Part shown: positions 8,778-16,148 of the stretch, piece by piece
How the letters are laid out: each line of letters begins with the position of its first letter
Position numbering within the stretch: the stretch's first letter is position 1
Assembly: GCA_038147495.1 (NCBI GenBank)
Contig: JAYQTT010000016.1
Span: forward strand, 310,001-374,000
Direction: 5' to 3'
Origin: MED-G116 sp038147495
Lineage (GTDB): Bacteria; Pseudomonadota; Alphaproteobacteria; Puniceispirillales; Puniceispirillaceae
Length of the DNA: 64,000 nucleotides
Program-made: the position numbers and the translations under genes
The notes under the pieces: model-generated
What the model saw: the letters and a program-made list of their open reading frames with translations, nothing else
Told to the model about the DNA's origin: nothing
The model's database searches: none

Positions 8778-9374
8778 TTAACCTTGTTCCATCTGATCAA
8801 GCCAGGCAAAAAGCGTTTGCCGCACATGATCAATCCCGTTTTCCGTATGTAATACCAGATCAGCCTGCCGAATTTTTTCCGCAAGCGGCATTTGACTGTT
8901 TAAAATGCCATTGAGTTTGTCCGCTGTCATCCCGGGGCGCAACATGGCGCGTTTTGACTGCACCTCAGGAGGCGCAGACGTAACGATCACCTTGTCACAG
9001 AGATTTTGACCACCTGTTTCAAACAACAAAGGCACATCGAGGACGACCATCGAGGCACCTGTTGCATCCGCTTGTGCAATAAAGGTGTTTCGGTCTTTGG
9101 CCACAAGCGGGTGAAGAATTTCCTCCAGTTGCCGCCGTTCTTCCGGATTTTGAAATACCATTTTGCCAAGCTTCTGGCGATCAATGCTGTTATCCGGGGC
9201 AAGAACCTGTGATCCGAAAAGTGCACAGATTTGGTCAACAGCCTGGCCATCCGCGGCCATTAATCCATGCACAGTGGCATCAGCGTCATGAACAGGTATG
9301 CCGCGTTCGCGAAACAAATCGGCGGTGGTTGTTTTGCCGGTGGCTACACCGCCTGTCAAACCAATCACGATCAT
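8778..9374 (-). CDS. coaE: dephospho-CoA kinase
   Basis: Catalyses the last step of coenzyme A synthesis, phosphorylating the 3'-hydroxyl of dephospho-CoA with ATP. The N-terminus is IGLTGGVATGKTTTADLF, a P-loop typical of CoaE; VHDADATVH and the LVLDVPLLFETG block follow. The start at 9374 is set by GGAGG 7 bases upstream and by alignment of the P-loop to the N-terminus, giving 198 residues; a longer reading extends into maf. Its start overlaps the maf stop (ATGA). In Caulobacter aroE lies between maf and coaE; here it does not. Confidence 0.95.
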   Translation of the reverse strand: MIVIGLTGGVATGKTTTADLFRERGIPVHDADATVHGLMAADGQAVDQICALFGSQVLAPDNSIDRQKLGKMVFQNPEERRQLEEILHPLVAKDRNTFIAQADATGASMVVLDVPLLFETGGQNLCDKVIVTSAPPEVQSKRAMLRPGMTADKLNGILNSQMPLAEKIRQADLVLHTENGIDHVRQTLFAWLDQMEQG

Positions 9375-10024
9375 GGCTGATCCTCCGGAGCAAGCCCGTG
9401 ATTGCGTAAAAAAGCCAGTATTTGCAAAAGAGGCAACCCCAAGACGCTGTAGCTGCATCCCTGAATCTTGCTGAACAGATGCGCGCCATGACCCTCTATC
9501 TGATAGGAGCCGGGGCTGTGAAACGCGGCTTCACCAAGACCCCTCACATAGGGTTCGATAAAGTCCCGATCCAATGCACGGATGCTGATCTTTGGTGTTT
9601 CCAGATGATGCCAGATACGTTCACCATCACGATATATGACGGCGGCGGTCAAAAGTTGATGATCCTTGCCGGCAATTTTAGCCACCTGTTCAACCGCCGC
9701 ATCAAATGTTTGTGGTTTTGAAATGATCTCGCCCTCACAGAACAGAATTTGATCCGATCCAAGGACAAAACCGGATGTTGATGAAGAATCATCACCAGCT
9801 GACAGATCATTCGCAATCTGACGCGCCTTCATATCCGCCAGCAATATGGCAATCTCTTCAGCAGGCATTGAAGATGCTTCGGCGGCTTTTCGGATGCCGA
9901 CTTCATCAACATTGGCCGGTCGCGAAATAAAATCGAGTCCGGCCTGTTTTAACATCATCTGGCGCGTTTGGCTGGCTGAAGCCAGAACAAGAGGGCCCTT
10001 TGGAAGCCGGTAGGTGATGGCCAT
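9371..10024 (-). CDS. maf: Maf family nucleotide pyrophosphatase
   Basis: A Maf/YceF-type nucleoside triphosphate pyrophosphatase, 217 residues, which removes non-canonical or methylated nucleotides from the pool. The N-terminal LVLASASQTRQMML is the family's S-A-S-x-x-R motif (commonly SASPRR). FVLGSDQIL carries the conserved acidic residue, and the C-terminal half has GSYQIEGHGAHLFSKIQG and SVLGLPLL, which close the active-site cleft. Three bases separate it from ppsR, so ppsR-maf-coaE-dnaQ reads as one operon pointing away from the origin. Confidence 0.92.
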   Translation of the reverse strand: MAITYRLPKGPLVLASASQTRQMMLKQAGLDFISRPANVDEVGIRKAAEASSMPAEEIAILLADMKARQIANDLSAGDDSSSTSGFVLGSDQILFCEGEIISKPQTFDAAVEQVAKIAGKDHQLLTAAVIYRDGERIWHHLETPKISIRALDRDFIEPYVRGLGEAAFHSPGSYQIEGHGAHLFSKIQGCSYSVLGLPLLQILAFLRNHGLAPEDQP

Positions 10025-10027
10025 GAT

Positions 10028-10855
10028 TTAGCCCTGCTGTTCCTGCCAATTGGTATATAGCTGTATGATGGCTGCGGCGGTTTCTTCGATAGACCGGCGG
10101 GTAACATCAATCACCGGCCATTTGTTCTGGGTGAAAAGGCGGCGCGCCAGTCGAACCTCTTCGGTAATCGCTTCGAGGTCGACATAGGTCTCGTTGTCAT
10201 CGTCCGACATCGCGATCTGGCGATTTTTTCTGACTTGGCTCAACCGCTTTGGATCATTCGTCAAGCCCACGACCAATATGTTGACCCCGTCAAGATAGTG
10301 AGATGGGAACGGCACATTTGGAACCAGCGCATAATTTGCCACTTTATATCCGCGATGTGCCAAATACATGGAGGTTGGCGTTTTTGATGAACGCGAAACC
10401 CCCACAAGAAGAATGTCGGCATCCTTCAAGCCAGACATGTTCATCCCGTCGTCATGGCTCACGGCAAAATCGATCGCAGAAATCCGGCGATAATAGGCGC
10501 TGTCGAGCTGGCGTTGTCCCCCTGGCCGGTTCTGTGAACTCTGGCCAAGGACGCTGCCAAACAGATCAACCACAGGATCAAGCACAGACACATGCGGGAT
10601 CTGCATAGCGTTACATTTTATTTCTATTAATTTGCGCAGATCGTGGTCAATTATGCTCATCAACAGCACGCCGGGGTTGCGTTCCAGACCGGCAAAGACA
10701 GCATCCAAATGTCGCGTGCTGCGGACCAACGTCCACACATGTTCAATGGTTTTCACTTTCGGGAATTGCGCAATACAGGCCCGAGCGATCTGGTGCACGG
10801 TTTCGCCCGTTGAATCTGACACCAAATGGATGTGAATTTGATCAGGTGTTTCCAT
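10028..10855 (-). CDS. ppsR: pyruvate,phosphate dikinase regulatory-type kinase/pyrophosphorylase (DUF299)
   Basis: A 275-residue member of the DUF299 family, bifunctional serine/threonine kinases and phosphorylases that control PEP synthase or pyruvate phosphate dikinase. The N-terminus reads IHLVSDSTGETV, a family hallmark, and the nucleotide-binding loop ILLVGVSRSSKTPTSMYLAH lies at about residues 149-168. This family member is the gene directly beside the origin in Caulobacter (RP001-type gene) and in Rickettsia, and here too it is the last gene before a non-coding, DnaA-box-bearing gap. Which dikinase it controls is not shown. Confidence 0.9.
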   Translation of the reverse strand: METPDQIHIHLVSDSTGETVHQIARACIAQFPKVKTIEHVWTLVRSTRHLDAVFAGLERNPGVLLMSIIDHDLRKLIEIKCNAMQIPHVSVLDPVVDLFGSVLGQSSQNRPGGQRQLDSAYYRRISAIDFAVSHDDGMNMSGLKDADILLVGVSRSSKTPTSMYLAHRGYKVANYALVPNVPFPSHYLDGVNILVVGLTNDPKRLSQVRKNRQIAMSDDDNETYVDLEAITEEVRLARRLFTQNKWPVIDVTRRSIEETAAAIIQLYTNWQEQQG

Positions 10856-11100
10856 TCTGGAAACCTATCCAGTTGGCAATATCTTGTCACCCTATTTTGG
10901 AATTTGATGATCCGGTATACAGACACATCACCATCTGCATGTTTGTGTTAGAGGGTAAACCGGGAGAGGATAAGCAGGTGGAAAACTATATGTATTTAGA
11001 ATTGTGACTGGGGATAGATCTCGTGCCATTTCAGTCGAAAGCATGTTACACATGGTGCCGCAGAAATTATCAAGCTAGGGATAACCATTTTAATCATCGC

Positions 11101-11109
11101 TGTGGAAAA
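11101..11109 (-). promoter_or_regulatory. DnaA box, one mismatch
   Basis: TGTGGAAAA, the reverse of TTTTCCACA, one base away from the consensus TTATCCACA. It lies 65 bases before the inverted pair of perfect boxes. Confidence 0.55.
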
Positions 11110-11173
11110 ACGCACATAACTATCAGAACATTGAATTTGTTCGATTTTCAGACGTCAGATCTTGGGAAAACAT

Positions 11174-11182
11174 TGTGGATAA
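11174..11182 (-). promoter_or_regulatory. consensus DnaA box
   Basis: TGTGGATAA, the exact complement of the DnaA consensus TTATCCACA. With one flanking base on each side it forms a perfect 11-base inverted repeat with the box at 11208-11216. Confidence 0.8.
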
Positions 11183-11207
11183 GTTGGCGCTCAACCTGAA
11201 TCCGTGC

Positions 11208-11216
11208 TTATCCACA
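11208..11216 (+). promoter_or_regulatory. consensus DnaA box
   Basis: TTATCCACA, a perfect match to the DnaA consensus, 25 bases from its inverted partner and just before the A/T-rich tract leading into hemE. Confidence 0.8.
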
Positions 11217-11263
11217 AGCAATACTAAAACAACAACCTTATATATAACTATATTTATATAGAT

Positions 11264-12304
11264 ATGAGTTCATCTATGACCCAATCATTATTTCTTCAGA
11301 CACTCAAAGGCGTAAAAACCAAGAATACGCCGCTCTGGATGATGCGCCAAGCTGGCCGTTATCTGGATGAATATCGTGCTGTTCGAAAAACCCAGTCTGA
11401 CTTCATTTCATTCTGTCTCAATCCAGAAAAGGCTTGTGAAGTCACATTACAACCAATCACCCGTTTTGGGTTTGATGCAGCAATTATCTTTTCAGATATT
11501 TTAATGGTGCCATGGGCTTTGGATCGAAATGTCCGATTTATCACCGGTGAGGGACCAAAACTTGATCCATTAAGTGCCGATGACGCGCTAGATTTCAAAC
11601 ATCTTGATAATATAACAGATAAATTGGCGCCAGTCGGCCGGGCCGTTTCCATGACACGGCAAAAGCTGGACGAGAATACCGCGCTCATCGGCTTTGCCGG
11701 TGCGCCATGGACAGTCATCACCTATATGATTGAAGGCGGAAGCTCGCGTGATTTTGCCGAAACACGGCAATGGTTATGGTCACATCCAGCTGAATTTGAC
11801 CGGTTGTTGGATTTGACCACAGAGGCCACAATTAATTTTTTGGAAATACAGGCAAAAGCAGGCGCAGATGTATTGATGTTGTTCGACAGCTGGGCAAGTG
11901 CTGTGCCGGCTGCGCACCGGCAACAAATTGTGATTGCGCCAATTCAAAAGATAATAACGACGCTCCGCGAACGAGGATATCACCAACCGGTCATTGGTTT
12001 TCCAAAGGGCATTGGCGAGGGGATTATCGCTTATGTTGAACAAACCGGTATCAACGCTCTGGCAATCGACCATATGACAGATCCGGTCTGGGTGAACCAA
12101 AATATACCGAAACATATCCCGGTTCAGGGTAATCTTGACCCGCTGAGCCTGATAAAAGGCGGGGAGATGATGATATCTGCTATTGATAAGATCCTTGACG
12201 CTTTTGACGATCGTCCACATATCTTCAATCTTGGACACGGAATAACGCCACCAACGCCGGTCGCGCATGTGGAGCAGATGGTTACAAGGGTCAGAAGCAG
12301 ATAA
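11264..12304 (+). CDS. hemE: uroporphyrinogen decarboxylase
   Basis: Cytoplasmic enzyme that removes four carboxyl groups from uroporphyrinogen III to give coproporphyrinogen III in haem synthesis. The 346 residues match the family. The N-terminal PLWMMRQAGRYLDEYR signature carries the substrate-binding arginines, and FSDILMVPWALD and the C-terminal FNLGHGI motif are present. Two in-frame ATGs (11264 and 11276) are possible starts and no good ribosome site separates them. It directly follows the A/T-rich edge of the origin and is followed 3 bases later by hemJ. Confidence 0.97.
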   Translation: MSSSMTQSLFLQTLKGVKTKNTPLWMMRQAGRYLDEYRAVRKTQSDFISFCLNPEKACEVTLQPITRFGFDAAIIFSDILMVPWALDRNVRFITGEGPKLDPLSADDALDFKHLDNITDKLAPVGRAVSMTRQKLDENTALIGFAGAPWTVITYMIEGGSSRDFAETRQWLWSHPAEFDRLLDLTTEATINFLEIQAKAGADVLMLFDSWASAVPAAHRQQIVIAPIQKIITTLRERGYHQPVIGFPKGIGEGIIAYVEQTGINALAIDHMTDPVWVNQNIPKHIPVQGNLDPLSLIKGGEMMISAIDKILDAFDDRPHIFNLGHGITPPTPVAHVEQMVTRVRSR

Positions 12305-12307
12305 ATC

Positions 12308-12736
12308 ATGTTATATCTTTATGTAAAAGCGCTACATATCATTGCGGCGGTGAGCTGGATGGCCGGTCTGCTGTATTTGCCACGATTATTTGTCTATCAC
12401 GCGGATACTGATATTGGATCTGTCAGGGCGGAAACCTTCAAGGTGATGGAGCGCCGGTTACTGAAAGCCATCATGAATCCGGCGATGATCGCGACATTTG
12501 GCTTTGGTATCTGGATGCTTTATCTCAATCCATCGCTTTTGCTGGAAGGGTGGATGCATGTAAAAATCGTCTGCGTACTGGCAATGGCGGGGTGCCATGG
12601 CATATTTGGACGAATTCGCCGGCAGCTTGAAAATGATCAGACACCGTACTCATCAAAGGCCTATCGCATCTGGAACGAAGTGCCGACAGTTTTGCTTATT
12701 GTGATCGTGATCATGGCTGTAGTTGAGCCCTTTTGA
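12308..12736 (+). CDS. hemJ: protoporphyrinogen IX oxidase, HemJ type
   Basis: A 142-residue inner-membrane protein of the HemJ family, which oxidises protoporphyrinogen IX in bacteria lacking HemG and HemY. It has four hydrophobic segments, at about residues 5-25, 55-75, 82-97 and 122-140. The first carries the conserved His in ALHIIAAVSWMAGLLYLPR and the following RLFVYH. Pairing with hemE, 3 bases upstream, supports the haem assignment. It is the usual alphaproteobacterial form of this enzyme. Confidence 0.93.
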   Translation: MLYLYVKALHIIAAVSWMAGLLYLPRLFVYHADTDIGSVRAETFKVMERRLLKAIMNPAMIATFGFGIWMLYLNPSLLLEGWMHVKIVCVLAMAGCHGIFGRIRRQLENDQTPYSSKAYRIWNEVPTVLLIVIVIMAVVEPF

Positions 12737-12878
12737 TTTTTCGCTAATTGACTTATTCTCTATAATCACCGAATATCGCGATGAGTGGCACTGACCTGTT
12801 GCGTACTCTCATCTGACGGAATTTGTCATTCCCAAACGATTTTCCAAAAATTTCCCTCTAATACATTGAGTTGATGTT

Positions 12879-14138
12879 ATGCATCTTCAGGAACTGAAAC
12901 AAAAGTCTCCCGCCGACCTCTTGGCCTATGCAGAGGAGCTCGAGGTCGAAAACGCCAGCACGCTGCGCAAACAGGATATGATGTTTGCGATTTTGAAACA
13001 GCTTGCAGACAACGAGGTCGCCATATATGGCAGCGGCGTTCTTGAAGTGCTGTCGGATGGATTTGGCTTTTTACGGGCGCCGGAATCCAATTACCTGCCA
13101 GGCCCAGACGATATCTATGTGTCTCCTAGCCAGGTCCGCAGGTTTGGCCTTCGAACCGGTGATACCGTTGAGGGTGAGATCAGAGCGCCGAAAGATGGGG
13201 AACGCTATTTTGCCCTGCTCAAAGTTGAAACGATCAATTTTGAGGATCCGAACGCGGTTCGTCACCGGATCAATTTTGACAATCTTACGCCGCTCTATCC
13301 TGAAGAAAAGCTGACGCTTGAACTGGCGTTCAATCCGGATAAGAAAGATAACACGCCGCGCGTGATTGATCTTATCTCGCCGATGGGCAAGGGCCAGCGT
13401 GGATTGATTGTGGCGCCGCCGAGAACCGGTAAGACAATGATGCTGCAAAGCATCGCGCACGCCATTTCTGAAAACCATCCTGAAGTGTATCTGATTGTTC
13501 TGCTGATTGATGAAAGACCTGAAGAGGTCACCGATATGCAGCGCTCGGTTCGTGGTGAGGTGATCTCGTCAACCTTTGATGAGCCAGCGTCTCGACACGT
13601 TCAAGTCACTGAAATGGTTATAGAAAAAGCAAAGCGTCTTGTTGAACACAAGCGTGATGTGGTGATTTTGCTGGATTCGATCACGCGTCTGGCACGGGCC
13701 TATAACACGGTAGTGCCGTCCTCGGGCAAGGTGCTTACAGGCGGTGTTGATGCCAACGCGCTGCAACGCCCGAAACGTTTCTTTGGCGCGGCGCGTAATG
13801 TCGAAGAGGGCGGCTCCTTGACGATCATTGCCACCGCATTGATCGAAACCGGATCGCGGATGGACGAAGTTATCTTTGAAGAGTTCAAAGGCACGGGCAA
13901 CAGTGAGGTGATCCTTGATCGCAAGCTGTCTGACAAGCGGACATTCCCGGCGATTGACATCACGCGCTCTGGAACCCGTAAGGAAGAGTTGCTGGTGGAC
14001 AAGGGCACGCTGGCCAAGATGTGGGTGTTGCGCCGGATCTTGATGCAGATGGGCCCTGTGGATGCGATGGAGTTCCTTATCGACAAGCTCAAGAACTCCA
14101 AGAGCAATGACGATTTCTTTGATCAGATGAACAGTTAG
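12879..14138 (+). CDS. rho: transcription termination factor Rho
   Basis: Hexameric RNA-dependent ATPase that ends transcription at Rho-dependent sites. The 419 residues match the family. The N-terminal domain (MHLQELKQKSPADLLAYAEE) precedes the cold-shock-like RNA-binding fold with GFGFLR near residue 66. Walker A is APPRTGKTMM near residue 184, and the DERPEEVTDMQRSV and SSGKVLTGGVDANAL (Q- and R-loop) regions are intact. A 142-base leader separates it from hemJ, which leaves room for autoregulation. It is the expected gene between hemJ and mnmE in this neighbourhood. Confidence 0.98.
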   Translation: MHLQELKQKSPADLLAYAEELEVENASTLRKQDMMFAILKQLADNEVAIYGSGVLEVLSDGFGFLRAPESNYLPGPDDIYVSPSQVRRFGLRTGDTVEGEIRAPKDGERYFALLKVETINFEDPNAVRHRINFDNLTPLYPEEKLTLELAFNPDKKDNTPRVIDLISPMGKGQRGLIVAPPRTGKTMMLQSIAHAISENHPEVYLIVLLIDERPEEVTDMQRSVRGEVISSTFDEPASRHVQVTEMVIEKAKRLVEHKRDVVILLDSITRLARAYNTVVPSSGKVLTGGVDANALQRPKRFFGAARNVEEGGSLTIIATALIETGSRMDEVIFEEFKGTGNSEVILDRKLSDKRTFPAIDITRSGTRKEELLVDKGTLAKMWVLRRILMQMGPVDAMEFLIDKLKNSKSNDDFFDQMNS

Positions 14139-14635
14139 AGCTGATTTTTCTCAAGCGCGATCAGGTCGGCCTTTCTTTGCAAATTCTCCGGCGATGATGG
14201 TGGCAATTGGCTGCCACCGCCATAGCTGCCCAATTTACCATCGGCTCTCACGACTCGATGGCAGGGATAGATGATGGGTATCGGATTGTTCGCACAGGCG
14301 GAGCCGGCGGCACGGGCGGCCATGGGCTTGCCAGCAAGCGCTGCAAAATCGCCATAGGTCATTGTTTCGCCGTAGGAAATTTTGGCCATCGCATTTAGCC
14401 ACATTTTGGCGGCATCTGATGTCCCTTCTGGATTGAGAGGGAGATCAAAAGACGTGAGCTCTCCGGCAAAATAGGCCTGCAGCTGACGCATTGTTTCACG
14501 TGAAACATTATCTGGGTGGTCAGACTCACGCCACGGCAGTTGATCCCAATCGAGGCGTATCAGGGCGGCACCATCGCTTACCGGTCGGATCCAGCCAAAG
14601 CTGGATTTGAAGCTGATATGATATCTGACAATCAT
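14135..14635 (-). CDS. ogt: methylated-DNA-protein cysteine methyltransferase
   Basis: A 166-residue suicide enzyme that takes the alkyl group from O6-alkylguanine onto its own cysteine. The active site is PCHRVV, preceded by the helix-turn-helix RAAGSACANNPIPII, which flips the base. The Ada regulatory domain is absent, so it is a stand-alone Ogt/MGMT type. It is inverted between rho and mnmE and its stop overlaps that of rho by 4 bases, so it probably joined the conserved gene order later. A perfect parS site lies inside its coding region (14492-14507) and encodes NVSRET. Confidence 0.9.
   Translation of the reverse strand: MIVRYHISFKSSFGWIRPVSDGAALIRLDWDQLPWRESDHPDNVSRETMRQLQAYFAGELTSFDLPLNPEGTSDAAKMWLNAMAKISYGETMTYGDFAALAGKPMAARAAGSACANNPIPIIYPCHRVVRADGKLGSYGGGSQLPPSSPENLQRKADLIALEKNQL
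14492..14507. promoter_or_regulatory. parS: parS centromere site 1
   Basis: TGTTTCACGTGAAACA, a perfect 16-base palindrome identical to the widely conserved chromosomal parS consensus bound by ParB. It lies within the ogt coding region, 3.3 kb from the probable origin and 5 kb from parB. Confidence 0.93.
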
Positions 14636-14759
14636 TCCATTCTCCCATGGTTGGTCAATTTGGCACCAATCAAGAAATGCGATAACGGAAAACGGTCTTG
14701 CTGAAAGGTTGGATTGGCATTAAGCCTAACCCCACAGCGGGCCAGACGAAAGGAAATTT

Positions 14760-16097
14760 ATGGCGCAAGAGGGCGACACCATCTTTGCATTGGCCACTCC
14801 ACCCGGTAAATCGGCGATTGCGGTATTGCGGATCAGTGGTCCACAAGCCGCTGAGGTTGCCATGGCGCTTGGCGCCAAATGCCCACAGGCTGGACGTTTC
14901 GCGCTGGCAAAACTCCGGGGCAGGAATGGACAGACGCTTGATGAAGCCCTTTTGCTGTTTATGGTTGCGCCGCATTCCAGTACTGGCGAGGACGTCCTTG
15001 AAATCCATTGTCATGGTGGCATTGCCGTGGTCCGGTCGATTTTGGACCGATTGTCGGAGATTCCCGGCCTCAGGACAGCGGACCCGGGTGAGTTTACCCA
15101 CAGGATGTTCCAAAATGGCAAGATTGATCTTCTTGGTGTAGAAGCGCTGGCTGATGTGATTGACGCTGATACAGGCCGACAGCTTGATCAGGCATGGGCA
15201 CAAATGCGCGGCGTCTTGCGCGATCCGGCAACGCGCTGGCGTCAGGCAATTATCCGGCTATCGGCCGAGGTTGAAGCCATCATTGATTTTCCCGATGAGG
15301 ATATTCCGCCGGACGTGGCAAATTCGGTTATTGAAAATGCCAAAGCGCTGATTTCGGAAATCGAATCCTGCCTGAATGATGATCATATTGGCGAGCAAAT
15401 CAGAGATGGCGTGACCATTGCGCTGGTTGGTCCAGCAAATGCTGGTAAATCAACGCTTTTAAATCATTTGGCAAAGCGCCCGGTGGCGATTGTATCGGAC
15501 GAAGCCGGAACCACCCGGGATGTATTGTCCGTGAGCCTTGATATTGGCGGTGTGCCGGTCAATCTGGTCGATACAGCGGGCATCCGCGAGAATGTGGGTG
15601 CGGTTGAGGCCGAAGGCGTGCGGCGCGCCTTGTCTGCGGCGCGTGAGGCAGACCATGTGATCATGGTGTTGGATGGGTCTGATCGAGGCTGGCCGGAGCA
15701 AATGGAAATATTGGCATCGCAAACGACTGTTCCGGCGATGGTCGTTTTGAATAAATCCGATCAGGGAATCGAGGGCAAGCCACCAGAAAATGCGGCGGTT
15801 ATGTCCTTGCTGAAAGATCAAAATCTATCTGGCTTTGAAGAGAGGCTGATGGAATTGGTGGTAGCGGCGAATCGATCAGATGGTGGGTCGATAATCACCA
15901 GAGCGCGACATCGCCAGGCCCTCTTGGCAACGGTCCATAACCTTCGCGCCGGCCTTGCCATTGATCTGGAGATGTCACCGGAAATTGTTGCAGAAGAGTT
16001 CCGTGCTGCCGCGATGGCGCTTGGCAGGATCACGGGAGAAATTGAGGTTGAGGAGCTTCTTGACTCGATTTTCTCGTCCTTTTGCATTGGAAAATGA
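14760..16097 (+). CDS. mnmE: tRNA uridine-5-carboxymethylaminomethyl modification GTPase
   Basis: With MnmG it installs the cmnm5 group on U34 of tRNAs that read split codon boxes. The 445 residues contain the N-terminal tetrahydrofolate-binding domain (starting DTIFALATPPG), helical domain, and the inserted G domain with P-loop GPANAGKST at about 222-230, the DEAGTTRD switch, DTAG and NKSD. The C-terminus ends in FCIGK, the conserved Cys-containing tail. The start follows an AAAGGAAA ribosome site. mnmG begins 51 bases after its stop. Confidence 0.97.
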   Translation: MAQEGDTIFALATPPGKSAIAVLRISGPQAAEVAMALGAKCPQAGRFALAKLRGRNGQTLDEALLLFMVAPHSSTGEDVLEIHCHGGIAVVRSILDRLSEIPGLRTADPGEFTHRMFQNGKIDLLGVEALADVIDADTGRQLDQAWAQMRGVLRDPATRWRQAIIRLSAEVEAIIDFPDEDIPPDVANSVIENAKALISEIESCLNDDHIGEQIRDGVTIALVGPANAGKSTLLNHLAKRPVAIVSDEAGTTRDVLSVSLDIGGVPVNLVDTAGIRENVGAVEAEGVRRALSAAREADHVIMVLDGSDRGWPEQMEILASQTTVPAMVVLNKSDQGIEGKPPENAAVMSLLKDQNLSGFEERLMELVVAANRSDGGSIITRARHRQALLATVHNLRAGLAIDLEMSPEIVAEEFRAAAMALGRITGEIEVEELLDSIFSSFCIGK

Positions 16098-16148
16098 GTG
16101 ATTTATAGGCATAACTCACAAACGAATGACCGATCGAACGGAATAAAG

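Larger units (their letters stand above)
10975..11263. other. oriC: probable chromosome replication origin (oriC)
   Basis: A non-coding gap between ppsR and hemE, the place of the origin in Caulobacter and Rickettsia. It holds two perfect DnaA boxes in inverted orientation (11174-11182 and 11208-11216), a one-mismatch box at 11101-11109, one CcrM site GAATC at 11198-11202, and an A/T-rich tract at 11221-11263 that could be the unwinding element. The whole 408-base gap contains no plausible gene. Nearby parS sites and parAB agree with an origin-proximal position. The ends of the functional origin cannot be fixed by eye; the region from 10856 to 10974 shows no clear boxes. Confidence 0.82.
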
